A DNA stretch of 36,986 bases, taken from positions 1-36,986 of the forward strand of contig QIJI01000050.1 in NCBI GenBank assembly GCA_003231795.1, in the 5' to 3' direction. The stretch is from Gammaproteobacteria bacterium (GTDB lineage: Bacteria > Pseudomonadota > Gammaproteobacteria > GCA-001735895). Position 1 is the stretch's first letter; the number at the start of each line of letters is the position of its first letter. A program made the translations under genes and the position numbers. This document shows positions 15,124 to 24,031 of the stretch, in pieces. Under the pieces are notes generated by a model. It was not told where the DNA came from. It saw only the letters and a list, made by a program, of their open reading frames with translations, and did no database searches.

Positions 15124-17826
15124 TTAGTGGGCTTCGTTCCAGTTGTCTCCGACACCGGCGTCTACTTCGAGTCCCACCGACAGCTCGGCCGCGCCGGTCA
15201 TCAGCCCGGCTATCGCCAACTGGCACTCTTCAACTTCATCCTCCACGACTTCGAACACAAGCTCATCGTGCACCTGCATGATCATCTTGCAATCGGGCTG
15301 GCGCTGCAGCAACCAGCTCTGCACGGTAATCATCGCGCGTTTAATGATGTCAGCAGCGGTGCCCTGCATCGGGGCATTGATGGCCGTACGTTCAGCGTAC
15401 TGTCGAACGTTGGCGTTTTTGGCGTTGATATCAGGCAGGTAGAGGCGTCGCCCGAATACGGTTTCGACATATCCTTGCTCGCGAGCGGTTTGCCTGGTGT
15501 CCTCCATATAGCGCTTAACGCCCGGGTAGCGTTCGAAATAGGTATCGACATATTGTTGCGCCTCATTACGGCCGATACCCAGTTGCTTACCGAGACCAAA
15601 TGCCGACATGCCGTAAATCAGGCCAAAGTTAATCGCCTTGGCGGCCCGGCGCTGTTCGCTACTGACTTGCTCCAGATCAGCCGCAAACACTTCTGCCGCA
15701 GTAGAACGATGCACATCAAGCCCCTGCTCGAAAGCACGCAGCAGACTCTGGTCCCCCGACAGGTGAGCCATGATACGCAGCTCAATCTGCGAATAATCCA
15801 GCGCCAGGATTTTGCAACCCGGGGGCGCGACAAAGGCCTCGCGAATTCGGCGACCCTCGGCGGTGCGCACCGGAATATTTTGCAGGTTCGGACTGGTTGA
15901 GGACAGGCGCCCGGTGGAAGCCACTGCCTGCTGGTACGAAGTATGGACACGTCCGGTTTTTGCGTTGATCTCCTGTGGCAGCTTTTCGATGTAAGTAGAC
16001 ATCAATTTACTCAGGCTTCGATGTTGCAATAGCAATGCCGGAATTTCATAATCCGCAGCCAACTCTTCGAGCACGTCCTCGGCGGTCGACGGCTGCCCTT
16101 TTGGGGTTTTTCGTAGTATCGGCAAATTAAGCTTGTCGAACAAAATTGCCTGAATTTGCTTAGGCGAACTAAGGTTAAAAACTTCACCGGCCTGCTGGTA
16201 AATCGCTGTTTCTATTTCACCCAACTTCGAATCGATTTCCTTGCCCTGTTTCTTCAACAGGTCTCGATCGATCAGCACGCCGTTTTGTTCGACATCGAGC
16301 AAAACATCAATCAGCGGTATTTCAATATCGGCATAAACTGAATTCAATCTGGCATCTTTAAGTAACTCCGGATTCAGAATTTGATGGAGTTGTAATGTGA
16401 TATCGGCATCCTCAGCCGCGTAGTCGCTCGCCAGCGCCAGCTCGATCTGATCGAAAGTTTTCTGTTTGGCGCCCTTGCCTGCTATATCTTCAAAATGGAT
16501 AGTATCGTAGCCAAGATAAAACCGGGCCAATGCATCCATGTTATGTCGGCTCGCGGTGGAGTTGGCGACATAGGACTCCAGCATGGTGTCATGCGCGATG
16601 CCTCGCAGGCGAATACCTTCACCTATAAAAATATGCGCGTCATATTTGATATTCTGGCCAATCTTGCCAATTTGCGGATCTTCAAGAATTGGTTTCAGCG
16701 CTTCAAGGATTTTGTTTTTGTCGAGCTGTTGCGGTGCGTCCGGATAACGGTGGGCGAGCGGGATATAACAGGCCTTGCCCGGCTCAAGGCAGAGCGAAAT
16801 ACCCACCAGCTCGGCCTGCATGTAATCGACACTTGTTGTCTCCGTGTCGATAGCAAAGAGGTCGACCTGTTTGATAGCCTGCAACCATTGATCAAACGCT
16901 GCCTGAGTTAATACACACTCGTAGTCAGCGTCTGCGGCTTTGCCCGCGGACTCGCTGCTGTTGCCGGTTTCACCGAGCTCATCAAACCAGCGGGTAAAAC
17001 CATACTCCTGGTAAAAAGCTGCTAGCGCGCCAGTATCACCTGGTCGCTGTTCAAGATCATCAATTTCGACGCCGGTTTCACAATCGAGCCTGATTGTCGC
17101 AAGCTCGTATGACATCGGAAGAAAGCCGAGCGACTCGCGCAAATACTCACCCACCTTGCCTTTAATTTCGTCGGCACTAGCGACCACGCCCTCGAGACTG
17201 CCATAGGCATCAATCCACTTGGCCGCTGTCTTCGGCCCTACTTTTGGCACACCGGGAATATTATCCGAACTGTCACCCATTAACGCGAGGTAGTCAATAA
17301 TCTGGTCCGGACGCACCTGGAATTTTTCCATTACCCCGGCCTCGTCCATGTACTGGTTGTTCATGGTATTGATCAGGCGCACATTGTCGTTAACCAGTTG
17401 CGCCATATCCTTGTCGCCGGTCGAAATCAAAACCCGGTAACCCTGCTCCGTAGCCTGCCGGCTCATGGTGCCGATGACATCATCTGCTTCGACGCCTTCA
17501 ATGCTGATCAAGGGCAATCCCTGGGCAATAATAATCTGGTGCAATGGTTCAATTTGCACGCGCAGGTCATCCGGCATAGGCGGGCGATTGGCCTTGTACT
17601 CGGGATAGATATCGTTACGAAAGGTTTTACCCTTGGCATCGAAGATGACACCCAACTTGTCGGGTTGCTCGTCTCTGATCAGCTTACGCAACATATTGAG
17701 GACGCCGTAAATGGCTCCCGTAGGCTGTCGATTTGGCCCGGTAAGCGGAGGCATGCCGTGATAGGCACGGAACAGGTAGGAGCTACCGTCTATCAGTACC
17801 AGTTTTTTTTGATTATCTTGACTCAT
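15124..17826 (-). CDS. polA: DNA polymerase I
   Basis: 900 residues (E. coli 928). The three domains are all present. The N-terminal 5'-3' exonuclease/flap domain is marked by LIDGSSYLFRAYHGMPPL and by EADDVIGTM and GDKDMAQLV. The 3'-5' proofreading domain retains the D-x-E pair in LFAIDTETTS. The polymerase has motif A LALDYSQIELRIMAHLSGD, motif B RRAAKAINFGLIYGMSAFG and motif C MQVHDELVFEV (catalytic D854). The enzyme replaces RNA primers and fills repair gaps. The gene is divergent from thrB (89 bases between starts) and convergent with engB. Several long open frames on the opposite strand (such as 15115-15900) are shadows of this gene. The inverted repeat at 15027-15097 and the small RNA lie at its 3' side. 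Confidence 0.97.
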   Translation of the reverse strand: MSQDNQKKLVLIDGSSYLFRAYHGMPPLTGPNRQPTGAIYGVLNMLRKLIRDEQPDKLGVIFDAKGKTFRNDIYPEYKANRPPMPDDLRVQIEPLHQIIIAQGLPLISIEGVEADDVIGTMSRQATEQGYRVLISTGDKDMAQLVNDNVRLINTMNNQYMDEAGVMEKFQVRPDQIIDYLALMGDSSDNIPGVPKVGPKTAAKWIDAYGSLEGVVASADEIKGKVGEYLRESLGFLPMSYELATIRLDCETGVEIDDLEQRPGDTGALAAFYQEYGFTRWFDELGETGNSSESAGKAADADYECVLTQAAFDQWLQAIKQVDLFAIDTETTSVDYMQAELVGISLCLEPGKACYIPLAHRYPDAPQQLDKNKILEALKPILEDPQIGKIGQNIKYDAHIFIGEGIRLRGIAHDTMLESYVANSTASRHNMDALARFYLGYDTIHFEDIAGKGAKQKTFDQIELALASDYAAEDADITLQLHQILNPELLKDARLNSVYADIEIPLIDVLLDVEQNGVLIDRDLLKKQGKEIDSKLGEIETAIYQQAGEVFNLSSPKQIQAILFDKLNLPILRKTPKGQPSTAEDVLEELAADYEIPALLLQHRSLSKLMSTYIEKLPQEINAKTGRVHTSYQQAVASTGRLSSTSPNLQNIPVRTAEGRRIREAFVAPPGCKILALDYSQIELRIMAHLSGDQSLLRAFEQGLDVHRSTAAEVFAADLEQVSSEQRRAAKAINFGLIYGMSAFGLGKQLGIGRNEAQQYVDTYFERYPGVKRYMEDTRQTAREQGYVETVFGRRLYLPDINAKNANVRQYAERTAINAPMQGTAADIIKRAMITVQSWLLQRQPDCKMIMQVHDELVFEVVEDEVEECQLAIAGLMTGAAELSVGLEVDAGVGDNWNEAH

Positions 17827-17915
17827 CGAGTTTTGCTAAAATGCCAATCCTTTATTTGTGATCATACCATGGCTACGAAGCCGACTACTCTCGTTGCGCG
17901 CACCCAGATTAAAAA

Positions 17916-18869
17916 ATGTCTGTTTTTACTACCGTAGAACCTGATCAGCTAGATCAATTTTTAACCCACTACACGCTGGGTAGCTGTTCCCGTTTCAAGC
18001 CGATTTCCGCGGGTGTAACCAATACCAATTATTATCTCGATACCGACACCGGAAATTTTGTTCTGACGCTTTATGAACGCCATAGCGACGACGAACTGGA
18101 TTATATTCTGGGACTGCAACAACATCTTGTAAATCGTGGCGTGCGCTGCTCGTCCCCGGTAACCGATCGGCGCGGCGAGTTTTATTCAACGCTGAATCAT
18201 CGACCCGCAGCGATTATTCAGCGACTCGAAGGCGAGCCGCCTACTCGGATTGACATCGATCATTGCGCGCTGATTGGTGGCGAACTGGCACGCTTTCACA
18301 TTGCCGGACAGGACTATCTGGGAAAGCGACCCAATCCCCGGAGTTACGACTGGCTGATTGCAGTTCGGGATATGCTCGAGCGCGAACTCGACCATGACGA
18401 TCAGCAACTGATCTCCCTGGTGCTGCAGGACTACCAGCGTCTGGCAACTATCGATCTACCACAGGGCCCGATACACGCTGATTTGTTTCATGACAATTCG
18501 ATGTTTGTCGAAGGGAACTTAAGTGGCATTCTTGATTTTGACTATGCCTGCAACGACAGCTATGTTTTTGACCTTGCGGTGTTGCTCAACGACTGGTGTG
18601 CCGGTCCCGACGGTGCGTTTGTCATGCCGCGGGTTGAGTCACTGTTGAGCGCCTATCAGCAACAACGCCCGTTGATACCGCCTGAAACGAAAGCCTTGCC
18701 CACTTTGTTGCGCATCACCGCATTGCGATTCTGGTTATCGCGTCTTTATGACAAGTCTTTTCCTTTGTCAGGAGAGCTGACTTTCACCAAGGATCCAGGG
18801 ATATTTCGCAAGCTGCTTTTCTTGCGCCTGACCCCTAATCCCGCGCTGGCAGCTATTCTAGCCACATAG
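17916..18869 (+). CDS. thrB: Homoserine kinase, APH-family type
   Basis: 317 residues. The fold is the aminoglycoside-phosphotransferase-like kinase type of ThrB found in pseudomonads, not the GHMP type of E. coli. Key motifs are GVTNTNYYLDTDTGNFVLTLYE split over residues 33-54 (ATP loop and lysine-replacing region), Brenner motif IHADLFHDN with H187 and D189, and the metal-binding LDFDYA with D207/D209. The enzyme phosphorylates homoserine to O-phosphohomoserine in threonine synthesis. ATG 17916 follows an A-rich stretch without a strong Shine-Dalgarno. The gene is divergent from polA, as in Pseudomonas, where thrB is also a polA neighbour. Its 3' end overlaps the convergent HD-GYP-like gene by 17 bases. 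Confidence 0.9.
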   Translation: MSVFTTVEPDQLDQFLTHYTLGSCSRFKPISAGVTNTNYYLDTDTGNFVLTLYERHSDDELDYILGLQQHLVNRGVRCSSPVTDRRGEFYSTLNHRPAAIIQRLEGEPPTRIDIDHCALIGGELARFHIAGQDYLGKRPNPRSYDWLIAVRDMLERELDHDDQQLISLVLQDYQRLATIDLPQGPIHADLFHDNSMFVEGNLSGILDFDYACNDSYVFDLAVLLNDWCAGPDGAFVMPRVESLLSAYQQQRPLIPPETKALPTLLRITALRFWLSRLYDKSFPLSGELTFTKDPGIFRKLLFLRLTPNPALAAILAT

Positions 18870-19857
18870 CGTAGGGTGCAAACCGGGTCCAGGCGAACTG
18901 GTGATGATCCGCTAGCCCGCACAACGCAGACGGAGTTTTTTTGAAACCGTATCTGTCTCCCGGTTGACGTAACTGCACTCCGTTTTGATTGGCCAACATA
19001 CGCACCGTCGAAGCAGATATATCGCCTTCGACAGGCCCCTTGATTACAATCGCCTTTTCGCGCGATTTGTAATTCAAAATTGCGCCGATAGGTGCCAGTC
19101 CGTTAATTTTCAAGAATAATCCGCCGTAAACCGGATCCAGTTCCTGTTGGGTAAACATCCGTGCAAATTCACGACTCGGGTTGTCGATGGCCTGCTGCCT
19201 GACTGCGCGGTTTTGCGGCAACGCAATACCGGCGTAAATAAATGGCGTGCGCATCATCAGGGCATCTTGGGACGGATTTTCACTGGCGACGTTGTGGTTG
19301 CGCACAACATCCTGAATAACCATCTGATCGAGCCCCGCCGCTTTTAGCAAATCACCGCTTTGCTGCGGATAGTGCTCCCGAAGCTGGCGCTTTTGATCAA
19401 AGGAAAACTCTTCCTGCGACTCGTATATCTGTTTTTCATAGGCCAGTAGCCCGAGATTAAAGCCGAGGGCCGCCATTGCCATTTGCTCGCGTTTTTCGTC
19501 ATCAAATGCCGACGTAGCGTTATATCCATCAAAACGGCCCATCAGTTCGACTAATGAGGCCGCAATATAAAGCGGTTTGGTGAAGTTGTAACTTGATTGC
19601 TCAGATAAAAACAACTCACCCAGCACCTGGTCGATATGCGTTTCGCACAGCGCCATCAAAGATTGCGCAATCTGTTGCAGTTCCGCGCCCTGCTCAGGTC
19701 CGGGCTCACTAATCAATTTTGCCTGCAGCAGGTGGAACGAGGCGCTCAATTCGCTTAACCGCTCATGCGCAGACTCACTGCTAGCCAGCGTTGCATCAAC
19801 CTTCGCCTCTAGCTGTTCACTATGTTCCGGTTCCTGGTCCGCCGTATCCAAAGCCAT
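18853..19857 (-). CDS. HD-GYP-like protein with lost metal ligands
   Basis: 334 residues. The N-terminal ~90 residues are acidic and helical (probable coiled coil). Residues ~95-290 follow the HD-GYP pattern at low identity. MAMAALGFNLGLLAYEK (126-142) takes the place of the allHDiGkL motif, with F133-N134 where His-Asp should be. LREHYPQQSGDLLKAAGL (159-176) matches the rrHp..G..lL helix and keeps H162. VVRNHN (184-189) stands where HHE is expected, and no GYP follows. DPVYGGLFLKINGLAPIGAI resembles the end of HD-GYP domains. The HD pair is gone, so c-di-GMP hydrolysis is unlikely; a sensory or scaffold role is inferred. The gene lies 79 bases downstream of mnmE on the same strand and overlaps thrB convergently by 17 bases. 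Confidence 0.62.
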   Translation of the reverse strand: MALDTADQEPEHSEQLEAKVDATLASSESAHERLSELSASFHLLQAKLISEPGPEQGAELQQIAQSLMALCETHIDQVLGELFLSEQSSYNFTKPLYIAASLVELMGRFDGYNATSAFDDEKREQMAMAALGFNLGLLAYEKQIYESQEEFSFDQKRQLREHYPQQSGDLLKAAGLDQMVIQDVVRNHNVASENPSQDALMMRTPFIYAGIALPQNRAVRQQAIDNPSREFARMFTQQELDPVYGGLFLKINGLAPIGAILNYKSREKAIVIKGPVEGDISASTVRMLANQNGVQLRQPGDRYGFKKTPSALCGLADHHQFAWTRFAPYAMWLE

Positions 19858-19936
19858 ATAAAATCCGAAAAGAGTTCCACTGTAAAACCACGGGCGGCTT
19901 GCCCTATTCCGGTTTATCGGCCGATTTCCAGAAAAT

Positions 19937-21262
19937 TTACTTGCCCACGCAAAATTTTGAAAATATCTGGCCCAGCAAATCTTCGCTGGTGAATTCCCCG
20001 GTTATTTCATTGAGGTGGTGCTGAGCCTGGCGTAAATCTTCCGCTATCAGTTCACCCGAGTGGGTTTGATTAAATGATTCGATCGCCTGCCGCAGGCAAT
20101 CACGCGCTTTTTGTAATGCATCGACATGGCGCCGTCGAGCCATGAAGACCTGGCTGGACTGGTTATAGTCGGCAGTTTGACCGGTAATTCGGGTTACCAG
20201 TGCCTCCATCCCTTCCCCGCTTATAGTGGAAATGTACAAGGCCTGTGGATCGCGCTTTTGGCTCAACAAGTCGACTTTGCTATATACCTGAATCAGGTGA
20301 TCGCTATCCAGACGATTAATGATACTTTGATCAGCTTCACTCAACCCTTTGCGACAATCGATCAGGAAAATAACCACGTCTGCCTTGCCAATTTCATCCC
20401 AGGCCCGTCGAACACCCTCCTGCTCTACCGGATTATCTGATTCGCGCAGGCCGGCGGTGTCGTTTACCCGAATGGGTATTCCCTGGAGCGAGATATGTTC
20501 ACGCAATATATCGCGTGTGGTCCCTTCAAATTCGGTTACGATTGCCGCCTCGTAGCCGGCCAGGTAATTCAACAAACTGGATTTTCCGGCATTGGGCAGA
20601 CCCGCCAGCGAAATACTAAGACCTTCCTGCAAGGCTCTCCCCTGCTCAGCCTGATCAAGCAATTGCTGCAACTGTCGCAGGCTTACGTCGAGGCGCGTAC
20701 CGATATCGGAGCTTTCGAGAAAGTCTATTTCCTCTTCGGCGAAATCGAGTGCCGCCTCGATGTAAGCGCGCAGCGCAATAATTTCAGCGACCAGGCTTCC
20801 AATCTGCTGCGAAAAAACCCCCTCCAGCGAGCGCATTGCCGCCCGGCTGGCGGCCCGACTACCTGATTCGATTAAATCCGCAATCGCCTCGGCCTGAGTT
20901 AAATCAACTTTTCCATTGAGGAATGCGCGTTCCGAAAACTCTCCTGGACGCGCCACGCGAGCACCCAGTTCGCATACCCGCTCGAGCAACATGTCGAGTA
21001 CAACCGGACCGCCATGGGCCTGAAGTTCGATACAGTCTTCGCCGGTAAAACTATTCGGGGATTTGAAAAAAAGACACAGACCATGATCGATCATGACTCC
21101 GTCACAATCGTTGAACTGGTTGAATTGAATACGGCCCGGGACGGGTTCGTGGGTAGTAATGTCTGCACCGATGGAACAAGCACCTGGCCCGGATATGCGT
21201 ACAATTCCAATGCCGCCTACTCCTGCTGGCGTGGCAATTGCTGCTATGGTGTCGTGAAGCAT
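19937..21262 (-). CDS. mnmE: tRNA-modifying GTPase MnmE (TrmE)
   Basis: 441 residues (E. coli 454). The N-terminal folate-binding domain begins MLHDTIAAIATPAGVGGIGI. The inserted G domain has G1 GLPNAGKSS (221-229), G2 EGTTRD, G3 DTAGLRES and G4 YSKVDL. The C-terminal motif is FCVGK, containing the conserved cysteine of CxGK. With MnmG it adds the cmnm5 group at wobble uridine 34 of certain tRNAs. It is the last member of the rpmH-rnpA-yidD-yidC-mnmE string, 29 bases after yidC. The gidA/rsmG/parAB genes that often follow mnmE are absent; an HD-GYP-like gene follows instead. Confidence 0.96.
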   Translation of the reverse strand: MLHDTIAAIATPAGVGGIGIVRISGPGACSIGADITTHEPVPGRIQFNQFNDCDGVMIDHGLCLFFKSPNSFTGEDCIELQAHGGPVVLDMLLERVCELGARVARPGEFSERAFLNGKVDLTQAEAIADLIESGSRAASRAAMRSLEGVFSQQIGSLVAEIIALRAYIEAALDFAEEEIDFLESSDIGTRLDVSLRQLQQLLDQAEQGRALQEGLSISLAGLPNAGKSSLLNYLAGYEAAIVTEFEGTTRDILREHISLQGIPIRVNDTAGLRESDNPVEQEGVRRAWDEIGKADVVIFLIDCRKGLSEADQSIINRLDSDHLIQVYSKVDLLSQKRDPQALYISTISGEGMEALVTRITGQTADYNQSSQVFMARRRHVDALQKARDCLRQAIESFNQTHSGELIAEDLRQAQHHLNEITGEFTSEDLLGQIFSKFCVGK

Positions 21263-21291
21263 GCAGGATTAATACCTGGCCCAGAGATATA

Positions 21292-22965
21292 CTATTTGCT
21301 CGCCCCGGCCTCAATACGCCGGGTGATAATATACTGCTGTGTAATCGACAAGACGTTATTGATAACCCAGTAAAGCACCAAGCCTGCCGGGAAAAAGGCA
21401 AAGAATATAGTGAAGACAAAGGGCAGTGCCATCATGACTTTTGCCTGGATTGGATCAGGCGGCGGCGGATTCAGTCTTTGCTGAATAATCATGCTCACGC
21501 CCATTATAAGCGGCAATACATAAAACGGATCCTGGACGGATAAGTCCTTGATCCAGAAAATAAATGGCGCCTGACGTAGATCGACACTTTCGAGCAGAGC
21601 CCAGTAAAGCGCAATAAATACCGGAATCTGTACCAGGATCGGCAAACAGCCCCCCATCGGGTTTATTTTTTCGGTCTTATACAGCTCCATCATCGCCTTG
21701 TTCATCTTTTGGCGATCGTCCCCATAGCGCTCTTTCAGGGTTTTCAGGCGCGGGCTAACCTTGCGCATTTTAGCCATCGAGCGATAACTCGTCTCTGACA
21801 GCTTGTAAAACACAGCCTTGATGGTGAAAGTCAGCAGAATAATCGCAAATCCCCAGTTGCCAACGTAACCATGGTAAAAGTTGAGTAACCAGTACAGCGG
21901 TTTTGAGAGGAAGGTCAATACCCCGTAATCAACCGTTAAACCCAGTCCCGGCGCAATTTCTTCCAGCCGGCTGACAAGCTTCGGACCGACAAAGAACTGA
22001 CTTTTGAATTCGCCGCTACTGCCCGCTTTAATCTGTTTGTTGGCAGAGCGCATACCAATGGTATAGGTCGCCGGGTTACGTTTTGTATTTGATATCGAAT
22101 AAACCAGATTATTGGTATCCTGTTGCGGCACCCAGGCCGACAGAAAATAATGCTGAATCATTGCTATCCAACCGCCCGTTGACTCCAGTTTCAGCTGACT
22201 GTCTTCCATATCGTCGAAGTCGACTTTTTCGTACTTGCTTTCTTCGTTGTAATAAACCGAGCCGGTATAGGTATACAGTAGACGTGATTCATCCAGCGGT
22301 CGGGTACGCTGTATTTGTCGATACTCGCTACCTTGCCAGTCCTGTTGCGACTGGTTTTTTATCAGGTGTTCGAGGTCGGCGAGATAATCGCCACGTCGGA
22401 AACGATATAGCTTGACGACTTCGAGACCATCCTTGCTCCAGTAAAGTGGCACCAGCAATTCTTCATCGCCATCTTCAAGCCGATACTCGGTCTTGTCGGC
22501 CCGATAGATGCTGTAATGGGTAGGTGCTCGTTCTTCTTTGTTACGCAGCCCGCTTTGTAAAATATGGGCGGAGTCTTCGTCGCTATGAATCAGTTCGAGC
22601 CAGTCGTCGGGCCGATCCAGCGAAGTAGGGTACTTCTTCAGCCGTATCGAGCGAATGACACCGCCTCGGGTATCGATCAAGGCCTGTATCACGTCGGTAT
22701 CGACACGAATCAATGGTTGTAATTGTTGCACTGTCTCGGTTGTCTGGGTCGAGCCGCCAGTGCCGATTGACGTTGTGCTGCCACTGACATCATCTGCCAG
22801 GTCCGGCAAATCATCAATCAAGATGATTTCTCCAGTGGCGCTGTCAATTTGAGTAATCTGAGCCTCAGTACCAGATTCCGGAGCGTAATCGATCCGCCAT
22901 TGCTGCCACATCAACATACTGACAAAAACCAGACCGGCGTATAGAAAAAGACGGGTATTATCCAT
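21292..22965 (-). CDS. yidC: Membrane protein insertase YidC
   Basis: 557 residues from the ATG at 22965, which begins MDNTRLFLYAGLVFVSMLMW, the standard start with the first membrane helix at about residues 4-22. The frame is open 16 codons further to 23013, but that lies inside yidD. A large periplasmic P1 domain (about 50-340) follows, then the conserved insertase core: LLNFYHGYVGNWGFAIILL, the cytoplasmic KMNKAMMELYKTEKINPMGG loop, LPILVQIPVFIALYWALLES and a C-terminal LPFVFTIFFAFFPAGLVLYW segment. The basic tail is short (IITRRIEAGASK). YidC inserts membrane proteins alone or with SecYEG. The start overlaps the yidD end by 8 bases. Confidence 0.96.
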   Translation of the reverse strand: MDNTRLFLYAGLVFVSMLMWQQWRIDYAPESGTEAQITQIDSATGEIILIDDLPDLADDVSGSTTSIGTGGSTQTTETVQQLQPLIRVDTDVIQALIDTRGGVIRSIRLKKYPTSLDRPDDWLELIHSDEDSAHILQSGLRNKEERAPTHYSIYRADKTEYRLEDGDEELLVPLYWSKDGLEVVKLYRFRRGDYLADLEHLIKNQSQQDWQGSEYRQIQRTRPLDESRLLYTYTGSVYYNEESKYEKVDFDDMEDSQLKLESTGGWIAMIQHYFLSAWVPQQDTNNLVYSISNTKRNPATYTIGMRSANKQIKAGSSGEFKSQFFVGPKLVSRLEEIAPGLGLTVDYGVLTFLSKPLYWLLNFYHGYVGNWGFAIILLTFTIKAVFYKLSETSYRSMAKMRKVSPRLKTLKERYGDDRQKMNKAMMELYKTEKINPMGGCLPILVQIPVFIALYWALLESVDLRQAPFIFWIKDLSVQDPFYVLPLIMGVSMIIQQRLNPPPPDPIQAKVMMALPFVFTIFFAFFPAGLVLYWVINNVLSITQQYIITRRIEAGASK

Positions 22966-23194
22966 GACGATGATCTGATGCTTGTCCTGGAACCGGGTCA
23001 TAACCACCGGCATGCCACGGATGACAACTGCCGATGCGTTTCAGCCCAAGCCAGGTTCCACGCAGGACACCATGAACTTCAATAGCTTCCACCGTGAATT
23101 GGGAGCAGCTTGGTGTATAACGACAATGCGTACCGAAAAAGGGACTCAACAGGTAACGATAGCCGTGAATCAGGGTGATCAGGAGTTTTCGCAT
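22958..23194 (-). CDS. yidD: Membrane protein insertion efficiency factor YidD
   Basis: 78 residues (E. coli 85). The protein carries the family core HCRYTPSCSQFTVEAIEVHG, with the two cysteines, and the C-terminal SCHPWHAGGYDPVP. The N-terminal LLITLIHGYRYLLSPFFG is an amphipathic or membrane-associated helix. YidD helps Sec/YidC-dependent insertion at the inner membrane. The ATG at 23194 lies within the end of rnpA (16-base overlap), and its 3' end overlaps the yidC start by 8 bases, so translation across rnpA-yidD-yidC is likely coupled. Confidence 0.94.
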   Translation of the reverse strand: MRKLLITLIHGYRYLLSPFFGTHCRYTPSCSQFTVEAIEVHGVLRGTWLGLKRIGSCHPWHAGGYDPVPGQASDHRHG

Positions 23195-23547
23195 GACTTG
23201 ATAATGCTATTCCAGTATTGATCCATTGTTGCTCTTATCTGCGCCGGTTCGTTCAAAAGAATTTCACGTCTTACCATAATTACCAGGTCTCTTGCCGGTA
23301 ATCGGTGTTGTTGCCTGCGAAAACTCTCACGGAACAATCGTTTCAGCGCATTTCGCTTTACCGCCTTCTGAATTTGTTTGCGCGCTATCGCAAACCCGAG
23401 GCGAGGGCGACTGCCCGTGTTTTTACCAACCAGTATCGTAATACTGGCATCGCCGCGCCGAAAATTATTCTTAAAAACCTGCTGAAAATCGATCGCGCTG
23501 GTTAATTTCTGGCATCTTTGAAATGTCTCGCCGGTCCGATCATTCAC
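23179..23547 (-). CDS. rnpA: Ribonuclease P protein component RnpA
   Basis: 122 residues from a GTG at 23547, one base after the rpmH stop codon. E. coli rnpA also uses GTG, and this start gives normal length (E. coli 119). The first in-frame ATG lies at 23637, inside rpmH, and would add 30 residues. The family signature ARKQIQKAVKRNALKRLFRE (RNP motif) is present at about residues 57-76, after the aromatic-rich FQQVFKNNFRRGD. The protein binds RNase P RNA and assists cleavage of pre-tRNA 5' leaders. It overlaps yidD by 16 bases. Start choice is inferred from family length. Confidence 0.92.
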   Translation of the reverse strand: MNDRTGETFQRCQKLTSAIDFQQVFKNNFRRGDASITILVGKNTGSRPRLGFAIARKQIQKAVKRNALKRLFRESFRRQQHRLPARDLVIMVRREILLNEPAQIRATMDQYWNSIIKSCENS

Positions 23548-23548
23548 A

Positions 23549-23683
23549 CTAAGGCGTGAGACGCGCTCTGCCTTTAGCCCGACGCGCCTTGATAACACCA
23601 CGTCCGCCACGAGTTTGCATACGAGCTCGAAAGCCATGCGTTCTAGCTCGCTTAAGGTTACTCGGTTGAAAAGTACGTTTCAT
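23549..23683 (-). CDS. rpmH: 50S ribosomal protein L34
   Basis: 44 residues, too short for many gene finders but unmistakable. It starts MKRTFQPSNLKRARTHGFRA, continues RMQTRGGRGVIKARRAKGRA and ends RLTP. This is the L34 sequence nearly residue for residue as in other gammaproteobacteria. It is the first gene of the operon that continues with rnpA one base later. A sigma-70-like promoter is at 23731-23759. Confidence 0.97.
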   Translation of the reverse strand: MKRTFQPSNLKRARTHGFRARMQTRGGRGVIKARRAKGRARLTP

Positions 23684-23730
23684 AATTGACGCCTCGGTTC
23701 ACTCACAAGTCGGTTTTGACAAGGCGCGAC

Positions 23731-23759
23731 AATGTACTTGCACATCCGCGCCACGTCAA
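23731..23759 (-). promoter_or_regulatory. Putative sigma-70 promoter of rpmH-rnpA-yidD-yidC
   Basis: On the minus strand TTGACG (23759-23754), a 17-base spacer and TACATT (23736-23731) form a good housekeeping promoter, with the rpmH ATG about 47 bases downstream of the -10. Confidence 0.6.
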
Positions 23760-23872
23760 TATTTAATTGAATGAAAGCATATAATTGGACGATAAAATGC
23801 GGTCTCCAGCGATAGCGGCGGGAATTGCGTGCAAAACAGACTTCTTTTTTGAATTCGGCCCTATGCTAGGGC

Positions 23873-23888
23873 TGTGGATAAGTATAAT
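23873..23888 (+). promoter_or_regulatory. DnaA box next to a TATAAT -10 element, probable dnaA autoregulatory promoter
   Basis: A perfect DnaA box (TGTGGATAA, 23873-23881) is followed one base later by TATAAT (23883-23888), about 144 bases upstream of dnaA. No good -35 is visible at normal spacing. DnaA bound here would cover the promoter, consistent with known DnaA autoregulation; that role is inferred. Confidence 0.45.
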
Positions 23889-24031
23889 ATTACGTCTCGG
23901 TCGTGCTTCGGGAATTCGAGTTATACGGCCGCTAAAACTGAATTTTAAATGATTCCCACACAGCAGATAGCGCTATATGGGTCGGCATTCTGTGCAAATT
24001 CACACAATTTAAGGAGGCTAAAACGAGCGGA

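Larger units (their letters stand above)
23684..24031. other. rpmH-dnaA intergenic region, origin candidate 1
   Basis: 348 bases without a gene between the divergent rpmH and dnaA starts, an arrangement that holds oriC in Pseudomonas. It contains one perfect DnaA box on the minus strand (TGTGGATAA, 23873-23881), a CCCTA/TAGGG mini-palindrome just before it, two AT-rich runs (23758-23790 and around 23938-23950), the rpmH promoter and a likely dnaA promoter. Only one perfect box was found, so origin function here is less certain than at the dnaA-dnaN side. Confidence 0.5.

Noticed and set aside
15115..15900. 261-codon plus-strand open frame antisense to polA
   Set aside because: polA is unmistakable on the other strand over the whole span; the frame shows no family features and reflects codon bias of the real gene.
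17868..17937. Possible threonine leader peptide upstream of thrB (22 codons, four Thr)
   Set aside because: Thr codons are not in a run, no terminator/antiterminator pair is visible, and the frame overlaps the thrB start. Threonine attenuation is not supported.
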